From Thuidium tamariscinum (Eukaryota; Streptophyta; Bryopsida; Hypnales; Thuidiaceae): a DNA stretch of 64,000 nt. The stretch spans positions 23,463,067 through 23,527,066 of the forward strand of contig OX344758.2 of assembly GCA_947034885.2 (NCBI GenBank). Reading direction: 5' to 3'. Positions within the stretch are counted from its first letter, which is position 1; each line of letters starts with the position of its first letter. The notes below the pieces were generated by a model. The model saw nothing but the letters and a program-made list of their open reading frames with translations. It had not been told where the DNA came from and did no database searches. Position numbers and translations under genes: made by a program. Positions 52,171 through 63,849 of the stretch are shown here, piece after piece.

Positions 52171-53062
52171 ATTACTCACGATATGGCTCTATATGTGCTG
52201 CATTGTCCAATATGAACTCGTGCATTCCATTCCTTGTTCCTTCAGACAATAACTTCAGCTTTCCTTTGCCCTCCAACATCTCATCGATCATTGTCGGTTC
52301 TTCTTCATCATCCCACACTCTTCGCGATGTCATTTTGTAGTCTGACATATATTCTGTGATGAAGCCCAAGGCCTGCTCACTCTGATAACCTTGTGCAATG
52401 CACCCTTCTGGTTTTGCAAAGTTTCGAACATATCCTTTCAATGTCTTGAAGTAACGTTCATACGGGTACATCCACCTCGTATGAACAGGCCCGCAAAGAA
52501 ATAGTTCCTCTACTAAGTGATGGGGCATATGTGACATGATGTCAAAAAAAGATGGGGGCATTTCCATCTCTATCATACCCATAGTTTCAGCTTAATCAAC
52601 CTTCAATTGTTCTTTTTCATCAATATTCACTGTTTTTGCGCACAACTTCCTGAATACCCTGCTCAGTCGTACAATTGCTCTTGTTAGAGACTTATTTGAT
52701 ACTTTTCTATAACACAAAGGTAAAATCTGCTAAAGAAGAATGTGAAAATCGTGAGATTTCAGTCCACTCAGTTTGCCTTTGTTTATTTTTGTGTACAGTG
52801 CTGATACATAATGAAATGGTGTCCTCAAGTTCTTCATAACACGGAGAACCTTTGTTTTATCTTCAGCCGATAGGACATAGGGGGCATCAGGCATATGCAA
52901 CCTTTTAGAATTAGGACCCAAAGGCTGTAGATGCAATTGTGGACAAATGCCACGAAGTTGCATGTCCGCTCTTATAGCTGCTGAGTCTTTCTCACCAAAT
53001 GATGTCCTCAAAATATTCTCCGACAGATTTTTCTCACAATGCATTACATCTAGAACATGACA
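52171..53062 (-). pseudogene. Tnp2 transposase core, DUF4218 block
   Basis: Strongly resembles the DUF4218 part of CACTA transposases: LDVMHCEKNLSENILRT, GICPQLHLQPLG, LSGLKSHDFHILL, then QILPL, TRAIVRLSRVFRKLCAKTV, AETMGMIEMEMPPSFFDIM, GPVHTRWMYPYERYFKTLKG and RNFAKPEGCIAQGY. Two nonsense codons break it: TAG at 52732-52730 where Gln precedes ILPL in relatives, and TAA at 52594-52592 before AETM. The first is explained by CAG to TAG. Confidence 0.85.
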
Positions 53063-55318
53063 TACCAGATGATCCTGAAGGAAAAAAATTACCCACAGTG
53101 CACCAAATTTTCAGAAATATCCACCAACATAGATAAATAGCCATCTATCTCTCTCTCAAAATAAAATGAAATTACTATGCCTACATTTGCAATCCCTAGA
53201 TTTGATTAATACCCACAACTACTAACACATTAATCCAAGAAATTTGAAATTATCCATTCTCGTTGTATTGCAACAATTTTGTTTTTCTTGCTGCACATAA
53301 TTCTCTATTTAAGCTTATACATTATGCACAACAGACATCCATTTATAAGAACTCCATTTTCCCTGAAGTCACATTGACTGTCTCCTAAAATAGTTCAATA
53401 GTGACCAAAATTATTAATTAAGTACTATGAAGTTATCAATCTTGAAACCCCAAATGCAATACTCATGTATTGCTCTGTTGCTCAATCATATGTTGTGTTC
53501 AACATGGTGTCCAAACATGTCTTTAATGCACAACTTCAACTTCCTGCATTCAATTTTCATATCATACTCTTCATGTTCATAAGGTAAAAGGCTCAAAAAG
53601 CGAGCATCTAAGGGCTGAAACTGAATTTCTGGAAGGTGAAACATTTTGAAATATTTTTCAATATATTTTCCTCAAAAGACAAGTACAATTGTCATCTAAC
53701 CTAAGTTGTTTCATATTTTTTGAAGCTTTTTGGAATTAGCTATGAAATTTTGAAGTTGAAATGACATGGGTCTTTAGAATGGTGCCCTACCTAAAATGTA
53801 TACTATTAGTACACTGCTGAAGCCTATGAAAAAGCAATATATGCAAATTCAGCACATTTAAGGTAGGGCACCAATTTAGAACCCGCTCGCTTTTTGAGCC
53901 TCATACTAATAAGTGAAATTCCAAATCAGATTTGAAGGACCAGTTTCATAATAGACATGGCCAAAGGGCTCTGTTTTTCGATTATCCACTTCACTGATCA
54001 CTAAAAATGGAATTCCTGAAGGTATTAACCTTTCTTTATACTTTATACTTCTACTTCATGCCCTTGTAAATGAGGTCACTAATCAAAATAGTACAACAGA
54101 ATGTGATTTTTGCATTAGATCTATTGTTTAAATACCTACTTCCTTAATGTCTATGTTCCAAAAACACAAACACATCTCTAAAGAGTTCTTTTTGAGCTTT
54201 TTTATTAATATGAAATGACTTGTACATACTATGGTTTACAATTTCACAAAATGGTATCATTTTGCTCTACTTCACCTACATTAAAGTACAAAGATGAAAG
54301 ACTGCATCCAGTACTAACATATACAATTTATCTATGATTCCCTATAAATACCAACTTTCCCTTATTTTATTTTCAAGAGAAAAAATTAATTTAATGGTCT
54401 TCTAGAAAAATAAAACTACTCACTGCAATGGATAAGGTAGAACCACCTGTAAGTCTGTAACCAATCATTTAAGGTATTTTACAGATGATTAGGGGTAGTG
54501 CAAGGCAGAACAAATAATTTCAAAGGTACAAAGATTTAAATGATGGAGATTTCAAAAAATCTATTAATTTCATCACATTAATAGAAATTACTATGAATTT
54601 TGGAAGGCAAAAAGTGTGTTAGACCTTATGACAATCTATGAAGTCTTCTACTTTCGACCACACAGAAAACTGCCTTCTACCTCTTCTCTTCCTATTTTTA
54701 AGCACACTACTTTGGAACATGTGCCATGAACTTTTAGTCCCAAGTTTGAAAAAACAAGGTGAAAACATTCTAGCCTTGGTTTGGAATAATATACATCCAT
54801 TAACAAGTTGGCTAGGGAAGGCTAATTGGTTATAGGTAGTTCTACTGTAGGTTCCTTTTAAGGGACTGAATAACTAATAGGACTTACCCTAGAAAATTAT
54901 TGATGTTTCAAACATACTATGCTACCTTCATACATTTAAATTAATATTGATGTTTTACACATGCAGATATTCTTCTAGATTAAAAATTTAAGAACTCGAA
55001 GTACGTATTTTTTAATAAAAATATTATTCAGTGAAAAAAAGTCACAACATGGAAAAAAATACTTTGGACTAGGACAATATTGAATTCCACCCTTCTCTAT
55101 TAAATGTCGACAACCTAATCCAATTGGATATTTTTGTATGCCAACACAGTTGTTACATTCCATGCGAGTTATGACTTGGGAAGAAAACAATACCCTTGGA
55201 ACTACCTCAAACTCAATTGATGACCATCTGACATATTAAACATGGTTCATAGTTCAAGTTCTCCAACAACCATTTAACAACTCCCTAAAGATCTTCAATA
55301 GCAACTACCCAATTCTCC
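53063..55318. other. Noncoding stretch inside the CACTA element
   Basis: Lies between the DUF4218 block and the preceding transposase exon, which ends YLPYWE before a GTAAGA donor, so it is probably a long intron. It carries the family B element at 53581-53900. The rest is AT-rich without coding similarity. Confidence 0.45.
53581..53900 (+). mobile_element. Non-autonomous TIR element, family B copy 2
   Basis: The terminal inverted repeat AGGCTCAAAAAGCGAGC is perfect at both ends (17 bases). The left end is preceded by AAGGTAA as in copy 1. It matches 12383-12701 in inverted orientation and contains the same nested hairpin at about 53770-53885 ('ttagaatggtgccctacct' against 'aggtagggcaccaatttaga'). 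It is inserted in the putative Tnp2 intron. Confidence 0.65.
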
Positions 55319-56593
55319 TCAAGACAGAATTCCTAAAACATATTCATAATTTCTCATTAAATCTAAACCGAACCAAATAATCAAGAAGCTTTTCTTAGAT
55401 ATGCACATTCTTACCTCCCAATAAGGAAGATAAAAAAAAATACTGCGACGCTTCACTCCATGCCACTTCACAGGATTATAGTCACAATATTCAATACCAC
55501 CATTTCGGAGGAAATCTTCCCTTTCGGTACCCCACCTAAGGATTTCTTCCCCTGTTGGTCTTTCTGGTGCCAATTGCCACTCCTGTTGGCCATTGAATGC
55601 AGCCCTTGCTCTCCGAAATCTGTGGTCATCTTATAAATAACGCCTGCCACCAAGGTATATCATTTTCCGAAGAAGTGATGAGTGTTCTGCGCAAGTCTCA
55701 GGACCACACACATGACAAGCTTTATATCCGTGTACTTGTTGTCCTGATAGAAGCCCATAAGCTGGAAAATCATTGACTGTCCACATTAATATAGCTCTTA
55801 GCGTGAATGCTCTTTCTCCAATTGGCTTTGACATATCTACTACTGGTACTCCTCTCCACAGTTTCAACAAGTCTCGAACCACCGGAGCCATAAATACATC
55901 TATATTCTCAGCTGTAGGAGCTTTTGGCCCTGGGATCAAAATAGCTAATGATATAAAAAATTTCTTTGTCAACAACCAAGGTGGTAGATTGTAAATGGTA
56001 ATCAATAAAACCCAAGTCGAATGCTTCAGCGAATTATTCTTGAATGGATTAATGCCATCCCCTACTAATCCAAGGCGTAAATTAGTAAGTACCTCAGCAA
56101 AATCAGGGTAAGCCTCATCTATAGCCTTCTATTGCTCACTATCAGCTACAGAATGCATTTTTCAACTTCGGGATTTGTGGGAATGATACCAAGTCATATG
56201 CTTTGCTATCTCAGGGCATTTGAACATCTTCAGTAAATGTCCAATGACATCAAAGTACCTTTCCACTCTTTGAGGTACTTTATTTGAACCAGGTATATAA
56301 CGGGGTTGATTGCAAGTTGGACACTCTTCCAATTCTCCATTCTCCCCCTCATATAATACATGTCCATCAGGGCAACAATGGACTTGTCTGTGGTTTAGTC
56401 CGAACTTCATTAGAACGCTCTTCAGCTCATACATTGTTCTAGGGAAACAATTCGATGTTGGCAACAAATTTCCCGCTATCCATATGAGAATGGCATCAAC
56501 AAAAGTATGTGGCACTAAATATAAGGTGCATAGTGAAAATAAAACGATGCAACACTGCAAACAATTGAGGTTGCTACCTTCAAAGACTCTTTC
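55319..56593 (-). pseudogene. Tnp2 transposase central part
   Basis: Contains the central transposase_21-like region of CACTA proteins: FVDAILIWIAGNLLPTSNC, HCCPDGHVLYEGENG, CPTCNQPRYIPG, RYFDVIGHLLKMFKCPEIAK, DGINPFKNNSLKHSTW, YNLPPWLLTKKFFISLAIL, NDFPAYGLLSGQQVHGYKAC and, after an intron, WHGVKRRSIFFYLPYWE. In-frame stops are TGA at 56164-56162 (after SHKSRS) and TAG at 56131-56129 (after DSEQ, where relatives have Trp; TGG to TAG). Confidence 0.85.
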
Positions 56594-57412
56594 TTATGAC
56601 TCTCGCAATAAATACTCCAAGTCCACATTGTTGCTTTCCTCTGGCCTTTCCATATTCTCACCATCAGTTGCTTTTCCCCCTTCCTCATTGATAACACGAT
56701 TGTGGATTTCATCAATTCGGATGAATGCATCTCTAGCCATATTCTCCACATCAATTCTAGTTGTCTCTGGCCATGTGAAATCCCCCCCTATATCTTCATT
56801 TTCATGAGCACGGTAGGGCTCTTCCTCTCTGTTTGGGCGTGTTGTAGGACCTCGCACTTTTTCCCATCAACTGTCTGTAACATGACAATGCAAGGATGAT
56901 ATTTCCCTTCAATTTTTATAGAGTTCTCTATTTCATATGACCTCATAAATTCACATACCTCAAACAAGTGAAACCTCATTTAGAAAGTGAAACAAAGTTT
57001 TAAAAGTGAAACCAAATTTAAGAAGGCCAGGGATTAAGCATTTCAAGTTTTGAGCAAATGCAAAATATGCACAAGTCTCCTAAAGGATAGATATGAACTT
57101 CAAATATATTTTTGCCCATGATTTCTAAAAAATATTTTAGAAACACAACTTTTTTTTCATGAATATGACCCCTCTGCATCGATTGCAAGCACATGGATAT
57201 GGAAAAAAAATTGTGTAGAGAAGTAACTCACAATGACTGGATACATTAAGTAGGGATTTCGGCCATTTGTCATATGGTGCCTAGCCACTGTCTCGACTTT
57301 TTGGACACGACCGCCTTTGCATCGATTGCAAGCACATAGATATTCATGTAATCCCAATCTATTTGCAATAGAACGCTCAATATGGTATGCTGAACTCAAT
57401 CTTTGACGCATC
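56594..57412 (-). pseudogene. Tnp2 transposase N-terminal part
   Basis: The first recognised exon (57412-57232) starts MRQRLSSAYHIERSIANRLG and contains CACNRCKGGR, then VARHHMTNGRNP. This fits the zinc-coordinating CxCxxC..H transposase-associated domain at the N-terminus of Tnp2 proteins. After an intron, 56960-56597 carries KYHPCIVMLQ, then VRGPTTRPNREEEPYRAHENEDIGG..., NMARDAFIRIDEIHN and DLEYLLRES. A TAA at 56596-56594 precedes ERVFEGSNLNCLQ, where relatives have Gln; CAA to TAA would explain it. Confidence 0.75.
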
Positions 57413-57883
57413 CTGCAAACTACTTTCAATACAAATATATTAGTGAGAGTGCTGGTCAAAAGGAAATAAACATGATGCACAATGAAATGTTCTTAGAAAA
57501 CTATATGGAACATGTAGCATTTAAAAAAAATCAATTACACTATAAATGATTAATTCTAATATTGTAGCTTTTATTTCTTCTAAAAGTACTATCTGTTGCA
57601 TACAAAACATAGAGAATATAGCTACTTCAGCTTCCAAATTTCTAATTCAAGACATTTGTTATTTAATCTGTGCTATGAAAATCATCCAGTACTTTGTTTT
57701 AAAAACAACAAATACAATACACATTAGATTTCCAGGTCTACAAAAATTTCAGAAGTGTTTCACAAGCCAGGATTCCTTATTTAAAAGAAATTTGAAGACA
57801 CCTTAATCACTGCAGGAAGTTAATGTGAAGAACTGAGCAATCCTTGTACTGTCATTTGTTCTTTCATGAACCCATTTCCACCG
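57413..57883. other. AT-rich flank 5' of the Tnp2 remnant
   Basis: The expected right CACTA terminus was not found here. No gene is recognised. Confidence 0.35.
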
Positions 57884-58434
57884 AAGGTCAAAGGCTCAAA
57901 AAATGATAATTTAAGCGCTCATGTGCCTTTCTAATGTATCTCTTCAGATGGAAATATTTTTAGTTCATTTTTTCAGTTAAAGAAAAATTGATGAGGAATC
58001 TAACACAAGTCGTTTCATATTTTTTAAAGCATTATTTAATTAGTTATGATTTTTAAAACACAATCTAGTATAGGTCCCTACTTGTGATCATAGGCCCTTA
58101 GAAACCCATCCATGTATAGTTTGAAAAAAACCCAAGGCTTGTTCAAAAATTAGCATTGCAAGACATATGAAGCAATAAAAAAAAGTTTCTAAAAGTGTCC
58201 CTTCTTGAATCTATATTGAACACATTATTATTTTGAATTAAATTAGTAAACATCTAATTTAATAGTTAGAAATGAACCCAATGAGGCTCTTAAACCATCC
58301 ATTGAAGCAATAAAAACAAATCTTATCAAGGTTCACTGTAATCTACAGCTAATTTTTCTAGAATTCAAGTGTCCATTTCAAGCCCCTATTGGATGATTGA
58401 AAATGCCCACTCAATTTCAGAGCCCTCTCCTATA
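57884..58434 (+). mobile_element. Non-autonomous TIR element, family A copy 3
   Basis: Starts AAGGTCAAAGGCTCAAAAA and ends AGAGCCCTCTCCTATA. Nearly every 15-20 base block can be matched to copies at 3192-3715 (inverted) and 32099-32685 (direct), for example 'gaatctaacacaagtcgttt', 'aaaccatccattgaagcaat' and 'caagtgtccatttcaagccc'. It has no open frame. Confidence 0.65.
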
Positions 58435-59448
58435 CATCCCCTAAGTTTACACTCAAAGTCCTTTCCTATATATGCATTATACATATATATAGGTTGTTCA
58501 AGTCAACAAATTCAGGTTCTTTTTCAATAACATTACAGAGGTGTTATTAAGGCCCGCTATATTAAAAGGATTGTATGTTAGTTGAAGGCAAGCTTTTCAG
58601 AAACTTTCTTTTTCAATAACATTACATTGCTGTTTATTAAGGTCTGCTATATTAAAAGGAATGTGTGTCAATTGAAAGCAATCTTTTCAGAAACTGCTTG
58701 AGAAAACTGCTTACATTTCTCATGCTTCTAGTGACAATGTCAAAGTCTGACAACACTTTCTCTAAACATGTACTAGTCCCTAGTATTTAATTCTTTCACT
58801 GAAGTTGCTAGACAATGAGGAACTTGGATCATGCATACTGCAGATTTCCACATTTACATTAGAGTTTTAGACCTCATTTTCACTTAAACCTTCTTTGATA
58901 AAAATTAGATTGGCTTCTTTATGTAGTGAGCTATAATTGTGATTAGGTGTTTTTTTTGGCAATATATTCTAACTTCAATACAAAAATCTTTGCAGCAATG
59001 CTTTTGTATCAAAGAATTTTTTTTGAAGTCCGTCTTTTCAATTATCACTTGATGTGATAGTCATAGCAGTTGCTCAATAGATGGCATACATATCAATTGT
59101 TGGTACATTACATCTGTGGATTTCACTTATTTGAGCACATAATAGACATTACTAAAACAATTACTTGGAAATGTGATCTACGAAGACACAAGAGCATAAA
59201 ATATTACCTTCTTTGATGTAAATTAAATATGGAAGTCCGGCTTCAATACTCTGTTGATGATGCAAGTACAAATCTGTCCAAACATAAGATTTCCACAGAA
59301 AAAAGAGACGTCACAATTCCACATTGCACACCCTTGAAACATGAACATGCTTGTCAACAAGTCCTTGTAATATGGTCAAACTGTCAAATACCTAATCCAT
59401 TAGAGAAAAATAGTACATGCTGATGATTTCTCAATCACTAACTTTGTA
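58435..59448. other. AT-rich DNA with a local tandem duplication
   Basis: Two adjacent copies of a roughly 90 bp unit are present at 58518-58605 and 58606-58694. Each contains 'tttttcaataacattaca', 'ttattaaggyctgctatatt', 'aaaaggaatgt' and 'cttttcagaaact'. No gene is recognised. Confidence 0.5.
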
Positions 59449-59916
59449 CTAAAGAGGATCTATATTTCCTTCTTTCTCTGCTTCTTTCCCACTGGGAGAA
59501 GCCTCAGTGTCATTTTTGCACTCCTCAATAAAAATTCTATACTTCTCTTCCAGGAAATTTGCCTTCTGTAATATAATATTTGATACCCTGAGTATATCTA
59601 CAAGTTGCTTCTTCATTTGCGCCTTCTTCTGGTGACTACTACTGCCTTGTTTGGGGCGTTCTATGACTCCTATCATTACATGGTCTGGTAGCGGACAACT
59701 AGATCGCACTAAGGCATACTGTGAATGCGGAATGAATATGCAAACTCTGTAGCATTGTTCATTTGCCAGCCACAAATTAGCGTCGTTCGGAGCCTCATTG
59801 TCATTCCCGCATTTGTTAGGATTAGTGAATTCTACAGAATCCATGAATCCGTCGACCTTCATCCGGCATGTGTTCAAACAAACCAATTGTTTGTGAGATT
59901 CGTTATAACCTTTCAC
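59449..59916 (-). CDS. Unrecognised coding-like exon, 155 codons
   Basis: An open frame with protein-like composition and higher GC than its surroundings. It carries KGYNESHKQLVCLNTCRMKV, NPNKCGNDNEAPNDANLWLA, SQYALVRSSCPLPDHVMIGV and a C-terminal Lys/Glu-rich helix (KKAQMKKQLVDIL..., LEEKYRIFIEECK) ending NIDPL. It has no ATG start, so it is probably an internal or last exon. I do not recognise the family. Being next to the dead CACTA element on the same strand, it may be a second element-encoded protein or a captured gene; it could also be unrelated. Confidence 0.4.
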   Translation of the reverse strand: MKGYNESHKQLVCLNTCRMKVDGFMDSVEFTNPNKCGNDNEAPNDANLWLANEQCYRVCIFIPHSQYALVRSSCPLPDHVMIGVIERPKQGSSSHQKKAQMKKQLVDILRVSNIILQKANFLEEKYRIFIEECKNDTEASPSGKEAEKEGNIDPL

Positions 59917-60141
59917 TTAATACCTATGTCAATGACGAGTCAATCATCAATGACATGCACATTTTAAAAGCAGGAACAAACGGTTTAGAAGGATATTGGA
60001 ATTCATTTATCTAATTCTTGATCTCTGTAGAGATTTCATATCCTTCCTAAATGTGTCGTTCACATACATCTCAACTTCTTTAACATTATTGAGTAATATA
60101 CAATTGTTCACTCATTCATTGAAATGTGAAGACAAATCAGT

Positions 60142-60350
60142 TCAAAATATACTTACGTAGAAAATGAAGGATTTTGCGTTCGAATGTGTTCTTAGGTTCA
60201 CTTCACCTTCTGCACAATTCTCGCAGGCACCTGCACAAAGTGCATTGCAATATAGCACATTAGAATTCAAATATATAACCTGAATTATGTAGAGGTCGAA
60301 ATTCACATGCGGATTTACATGGAAACCTTCGGAAGAGCTGTTACAATAAC
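60142..60350 (-). CDS. Two unrecognised coding-like exons
   Basis: 60350-60280 reads YCNSSSEGFHVNPHVNFDLYI after an AG acceptor and ends before GTTATA. 60230-60157 reads GACENCAEGEVNLRTHSNAK, then SFIFY before a GTAAGT donor. A CxxC pair is visible. Both look like exons, but their phases do not join to each other or to 59449-59916 without a stop, so either a small exon is missing or the locus is decayed. The family is not recognised. Confidence 0.3.
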
Positions 60351-60679
60351 CTGCTCGCCAAAATAGTACTAAACTTAATGTTAAGAAAAAAATTATCGAA
60401 AATATGAAAAGCCATGAGACATTACTTGAAATATAATAGAGAAAGCAAATTAAAATCTTCATGAAAGAATAGAGTTGCTTGTTATTTCTTATACTTACAA
60501 GTAAACATCATTTGATTTGCACAAAACAAAAACTATCAGAGACTAATGAACACGAAACAAAAACTATTCAAATAATTTGTATGGATATCAGGATCACAGT
60601 AATTTAATACATAGTATCCAAAGCACGTGATAAATGTATTATTCCGACGATAGATCTTAGAGTTGAACTGTAGATACTT

Positions 60680-63600
60680 ATATGCAGAAGTGCAGTAGGT
60701 TCCTTATTAGTCTTCAACCAGACAGGAACTACAGCCAGTAGGAATTGTTGCATTACGTCATGAGAGTATTCGTCATCCTGAACACAAATAATTTGTGCTT
60801 TCAGTCTCTAAATAAGCACCTGATGGATTACCATCACAGAAAATTCACAAACTGCATAATATAAACCTCGCTGCATCACTTTGCTTCAATCAAATAGAGA
60901 AATGGCACCCAACGTAAGTACTTAAAGTGGAGTTAAATCGAACAAAGTAAACAAACCTATGTTATTGTAGATACCCCAATCACAAAAAAGAGATCAACAA
61001 TGTGATTCAAGACTTTCTGAGGGAAAACTCTAGCGATGGTTGTTAGCAATGTCAATGCTTGGTTTCGGGTGGTAGGATCTCAAGTACCCGGAACACACTG
61101 GACAAGAATACTGATATCGAATATTTCCTGACACCAATTAATATCCACAACACAACATAAGCACCATCATACGAAACGTAAGACAATCAGACCCTAAAAT
61201 CAAGGCCATCCACTGCATTGGGATGCAACGATGCAATTACACACACTAAATAAGCAGCATCACATGTAATGAGTACCATTCTACAACATATATAACACAA
61301 AGGGTGAGGGTGAGGATATACTGTCCACCAACAAATAAAACCAGTAGAAATTATATCTATAAAGTACTAAGGAACCACACAAACCATTTTCCGAGTGAGA
61401 GTGTTCACATGCTTACCGCGTGATCTGGGTTAGTAACTTAGTATTAGACAGATCAAAGTCACGAATCTTTGAAGATGTAAAAATATCAGCTGTTAGATCT
61501 AGTTAACACTGATAAGTGAAACCACTCCATCTTCACAACCTTGAGAGACAGCAAGGTCCAAAATGGGTAATCGCTGTTTCTCACTCAGAAAATAATCCAG
61601 CACCTGGTACAAGGGTGCAACAAGCTCTTTCCTAGAACACAAACAGAGCATCAAACTTCTTGCATGTGTTTTCTTCTTTGTACTATAAACTAAAAGCCAA
61701 ATTCACACGTGCTTCCAAACTACCAAGCACATTTCAGGAGGTGAATTATTTTTTGGAACACGAAGTACTAAATTTCTATTATTGGTCACCAACACCAACG
61801 ACAAGAGAGAGGGATTTGTGTATGTCGTCAATCAATCCATGGTACCTGTCTTCTACTTTAGGAAGCCATGCCAGTACTTCCAATAGAGCTGCAGTGTACG
61901 AAAGTCGCTGCTGGGGAGTAGACCACAGTTGTGCGCACAGCTTCAATATTCTTCACCGCCTTTATACTTCTCTTTTTCTTTGCAGGACTCTCTTCAATAG
62001 CTATGGTTTGGTTTCACTGCTAAGTTGACATAAATATGTTGCAATTACTTCAGCGGGAATCTGTCACACAACAAAGCTCCTTAGAAGCGCCACAAGTACT
62101 GGTAACCAAGTCATAGCTAACTACAACTGAGTTAAACCGTGGCTGGCCGCAATATGATGAGTATAATTTACTCTGGAATAAATATCATCAGTTTGGATTC
62201 CGCTCACTCAAATGCCTTGCTGTTGGATTCAAGAATACCCCACAACGCATGCTTGCAGAAAACAAATTATGAGGTCAAACTCTGAGCACCATATTTCAAC
62301 GGATCTCCAACTACAGTGATCATCCAAAAGCAATTCAGGGAAGAACAAGGGAAGAATATTCATAGTAATAATTCGCAGTATAGCTTGAGTTGCCGCGTGG
62401 ATGTCAACAGAAGTAGAGGAGCTTAGTTGCACTAACGCTCGAAACGCTTTCTCTTGGTATTGGTGCACATGACAATAGATACCATTACAGAGTTTTAGTG
62501 TCCAAATAATTACCAAAAGACCGTGATAGTGTTTTAAGTTAAGGTTATATTGTTCAAAACGAAGCTCAGGAGTTAAAAATCTGACAATGGCCGCACTTCC
62601 ATCATATGTGCCCAAAGGCTACATTCTAGAGTTTGTGTCGCCTTTTGCACATGTATTGTAACAAAAGGATCTATCAGCATTGGAACCCTGTCGGAGTGAC
62701 AGGAAACTAACTCACCTCTGACTCAAATCGTCATTTAAACTATTCTATGAAATATGAGATACCTGCAAAAATGCCGAAAGTGGTTTGAAGAACTCCGGTG
62801 TCAGGCATTCGAGAGTTGCAATGCAAGGCCACGCAACTGCTGGATCAGAAGAAGATCCACCAGTTATGTAAATCCGCAGGTTCGAATTATGTATAGGTCA
62901 AAATTCAGAAGCATTGATCAATTATATGAATCATTAGGGTTTGAGGATACATGCCTTGAAATATGAAGTCAAGAACTGTCCTTTTGTCAAGTCGATGAGC
63001 TTCAAATTTCCTCTACAAATGTTTGAATTAAGTAGAAGAACCTGCAAATCATACCACAAAGATTTCCATCAATACTTAAAAACTGGCACCTGATCAACTG
63101 AACCCTAAACCGTACTTTGTGGTTCATTGTCTAGCACTTCAAAGTTAAATACGAAGATATAGACTTATCCTTCGTGATGAGCCTATAATAACTCATTAAA
63201 TGCTGGAAAGCTCTAGTTGTAGACAAAGAAAATTGCGATATTTTTGACTCACTTATCAGTGATCTACACAAACTAATTCTATACAAGAGGAAGTCTAAAC
63301 CTGCAGGACGGAGTATTCCGTTAATAGTCGGCTAGTTTCAGGGTAAAAATCAGATCCACTAGATGGAAAATCCGAAATTGAGCAAGATCTTTAAGTTCGA
63401 TTCACTTCAATAACTACAGGGCAAGACGTCTCCAGTCACTAATCCCTTCATTTGTAATCCATTCATTCTTCTATAAAAAATGGGACAGTTCATGACTGTT
63501 AAGCTGTTAGCATACCTGAAAGTGCAAACTCTATGCAAGATCATTTGGAAGAACTTCTAATATTCATTTCCCAGATTCTTTACACACATGGCAGTTTTAA

Positions 63601-63849
63601 GCCTAGAATTCAAGCACACGTTCAGGGCAGGTGGATGTTTTGAATCTAAGAATAGGAGAAGATATACGGGTTTGCCTAGCCAAAACTTCAATAAAACTAC
63701 CTACACTCTCATTCCCTTAGAGAAGAAAGGAATCAGTGAACAAATTCCATCTCTCGTTGTAGTGGGATGAATTCATTAGTTATAGAGCAAGCCAATAAAA
63801 TAGTGACACAAACTTACTCAACGCTTCTCCAGAAGAAGTCGACATAATG
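60680..63849 (-). pseudogene. HEATR1/UTP10-like HEAT-repeat protein, partial and probably broken
   Basis: UTP10/HEATR1 is a large HEAT-repeat protein of the small-subunit processome (ribosome biogenesis). Exons read in minus order are about 63849-63822 (MSTSSGEAL), about 63728-63633 (SFIEVLARQTRISSPILRFK), 63556-63516, 63358-63301, 63041-62951, 62839-62763 (VAWPCIATLECLTPEFFKPL), about 62621-62300 (GTYDGSAAIVRFLTPELRFE, AFRALVQLSSSTSVDIHAAT), about 61960-61846 (QLWSTPQQRLSYTAALLEVL), 61631-61508, 61127-60957 and 60777-60680. The last two carry RNQALTLLTTIARVFPQKVL and DDEYSHDVMQQFLLAVVPVW, closest to HEATR1. Nonsense codons are TGA at 61082-61080 and TAG at 60959-60957, plus an apparent frame change near 61935. 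The C-terminal half expected of the family is absent. Family assignment is moderate. Confidence 0.55.

Larger units (their letters stand above)
46435..57412 (-). mobile_element. Dead CACTA (En/Spm) DNA transposon, left terminus present
   Basis: The left end starts CACTACTAGAAAAAGCTGAC, the classic CACTA terminal inverted repeat, next to TTA as candidate target duplication. Within 130 bases it carries subterminal repeats of TTGTTAATTT in both orientations (46456-46545). A Tnp2-type transposase lies on the minus strand from 57412 down to 48587, so this is the 3' end of the element. I could not find the matching complementary terminus to the right, so the 57412 boundary is only the last recognised exon. 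Nested insertions sit at 47805-47894, 49204-49520, 51434-52166 and 53581-53900. The element cannot transpose by itself. Confidence 0.75.

Noticed and set aside
58722-58736. 'cttctagtgac' as the missing right CACTA terminus
   Set aside because: Only the CACTA core and a few bases match the left terminal repeat, and the next bases (ACA) do not duplicate the left flank TTA.
60142-60462. 60142-60350 as the 3' exons of the UTP10-like gene
   Set aside because: Phases do not join, and the peptide (CENC, NPHVNFDLY) does not resemble HEAT repeats or the UTP10 C-terminal domain.
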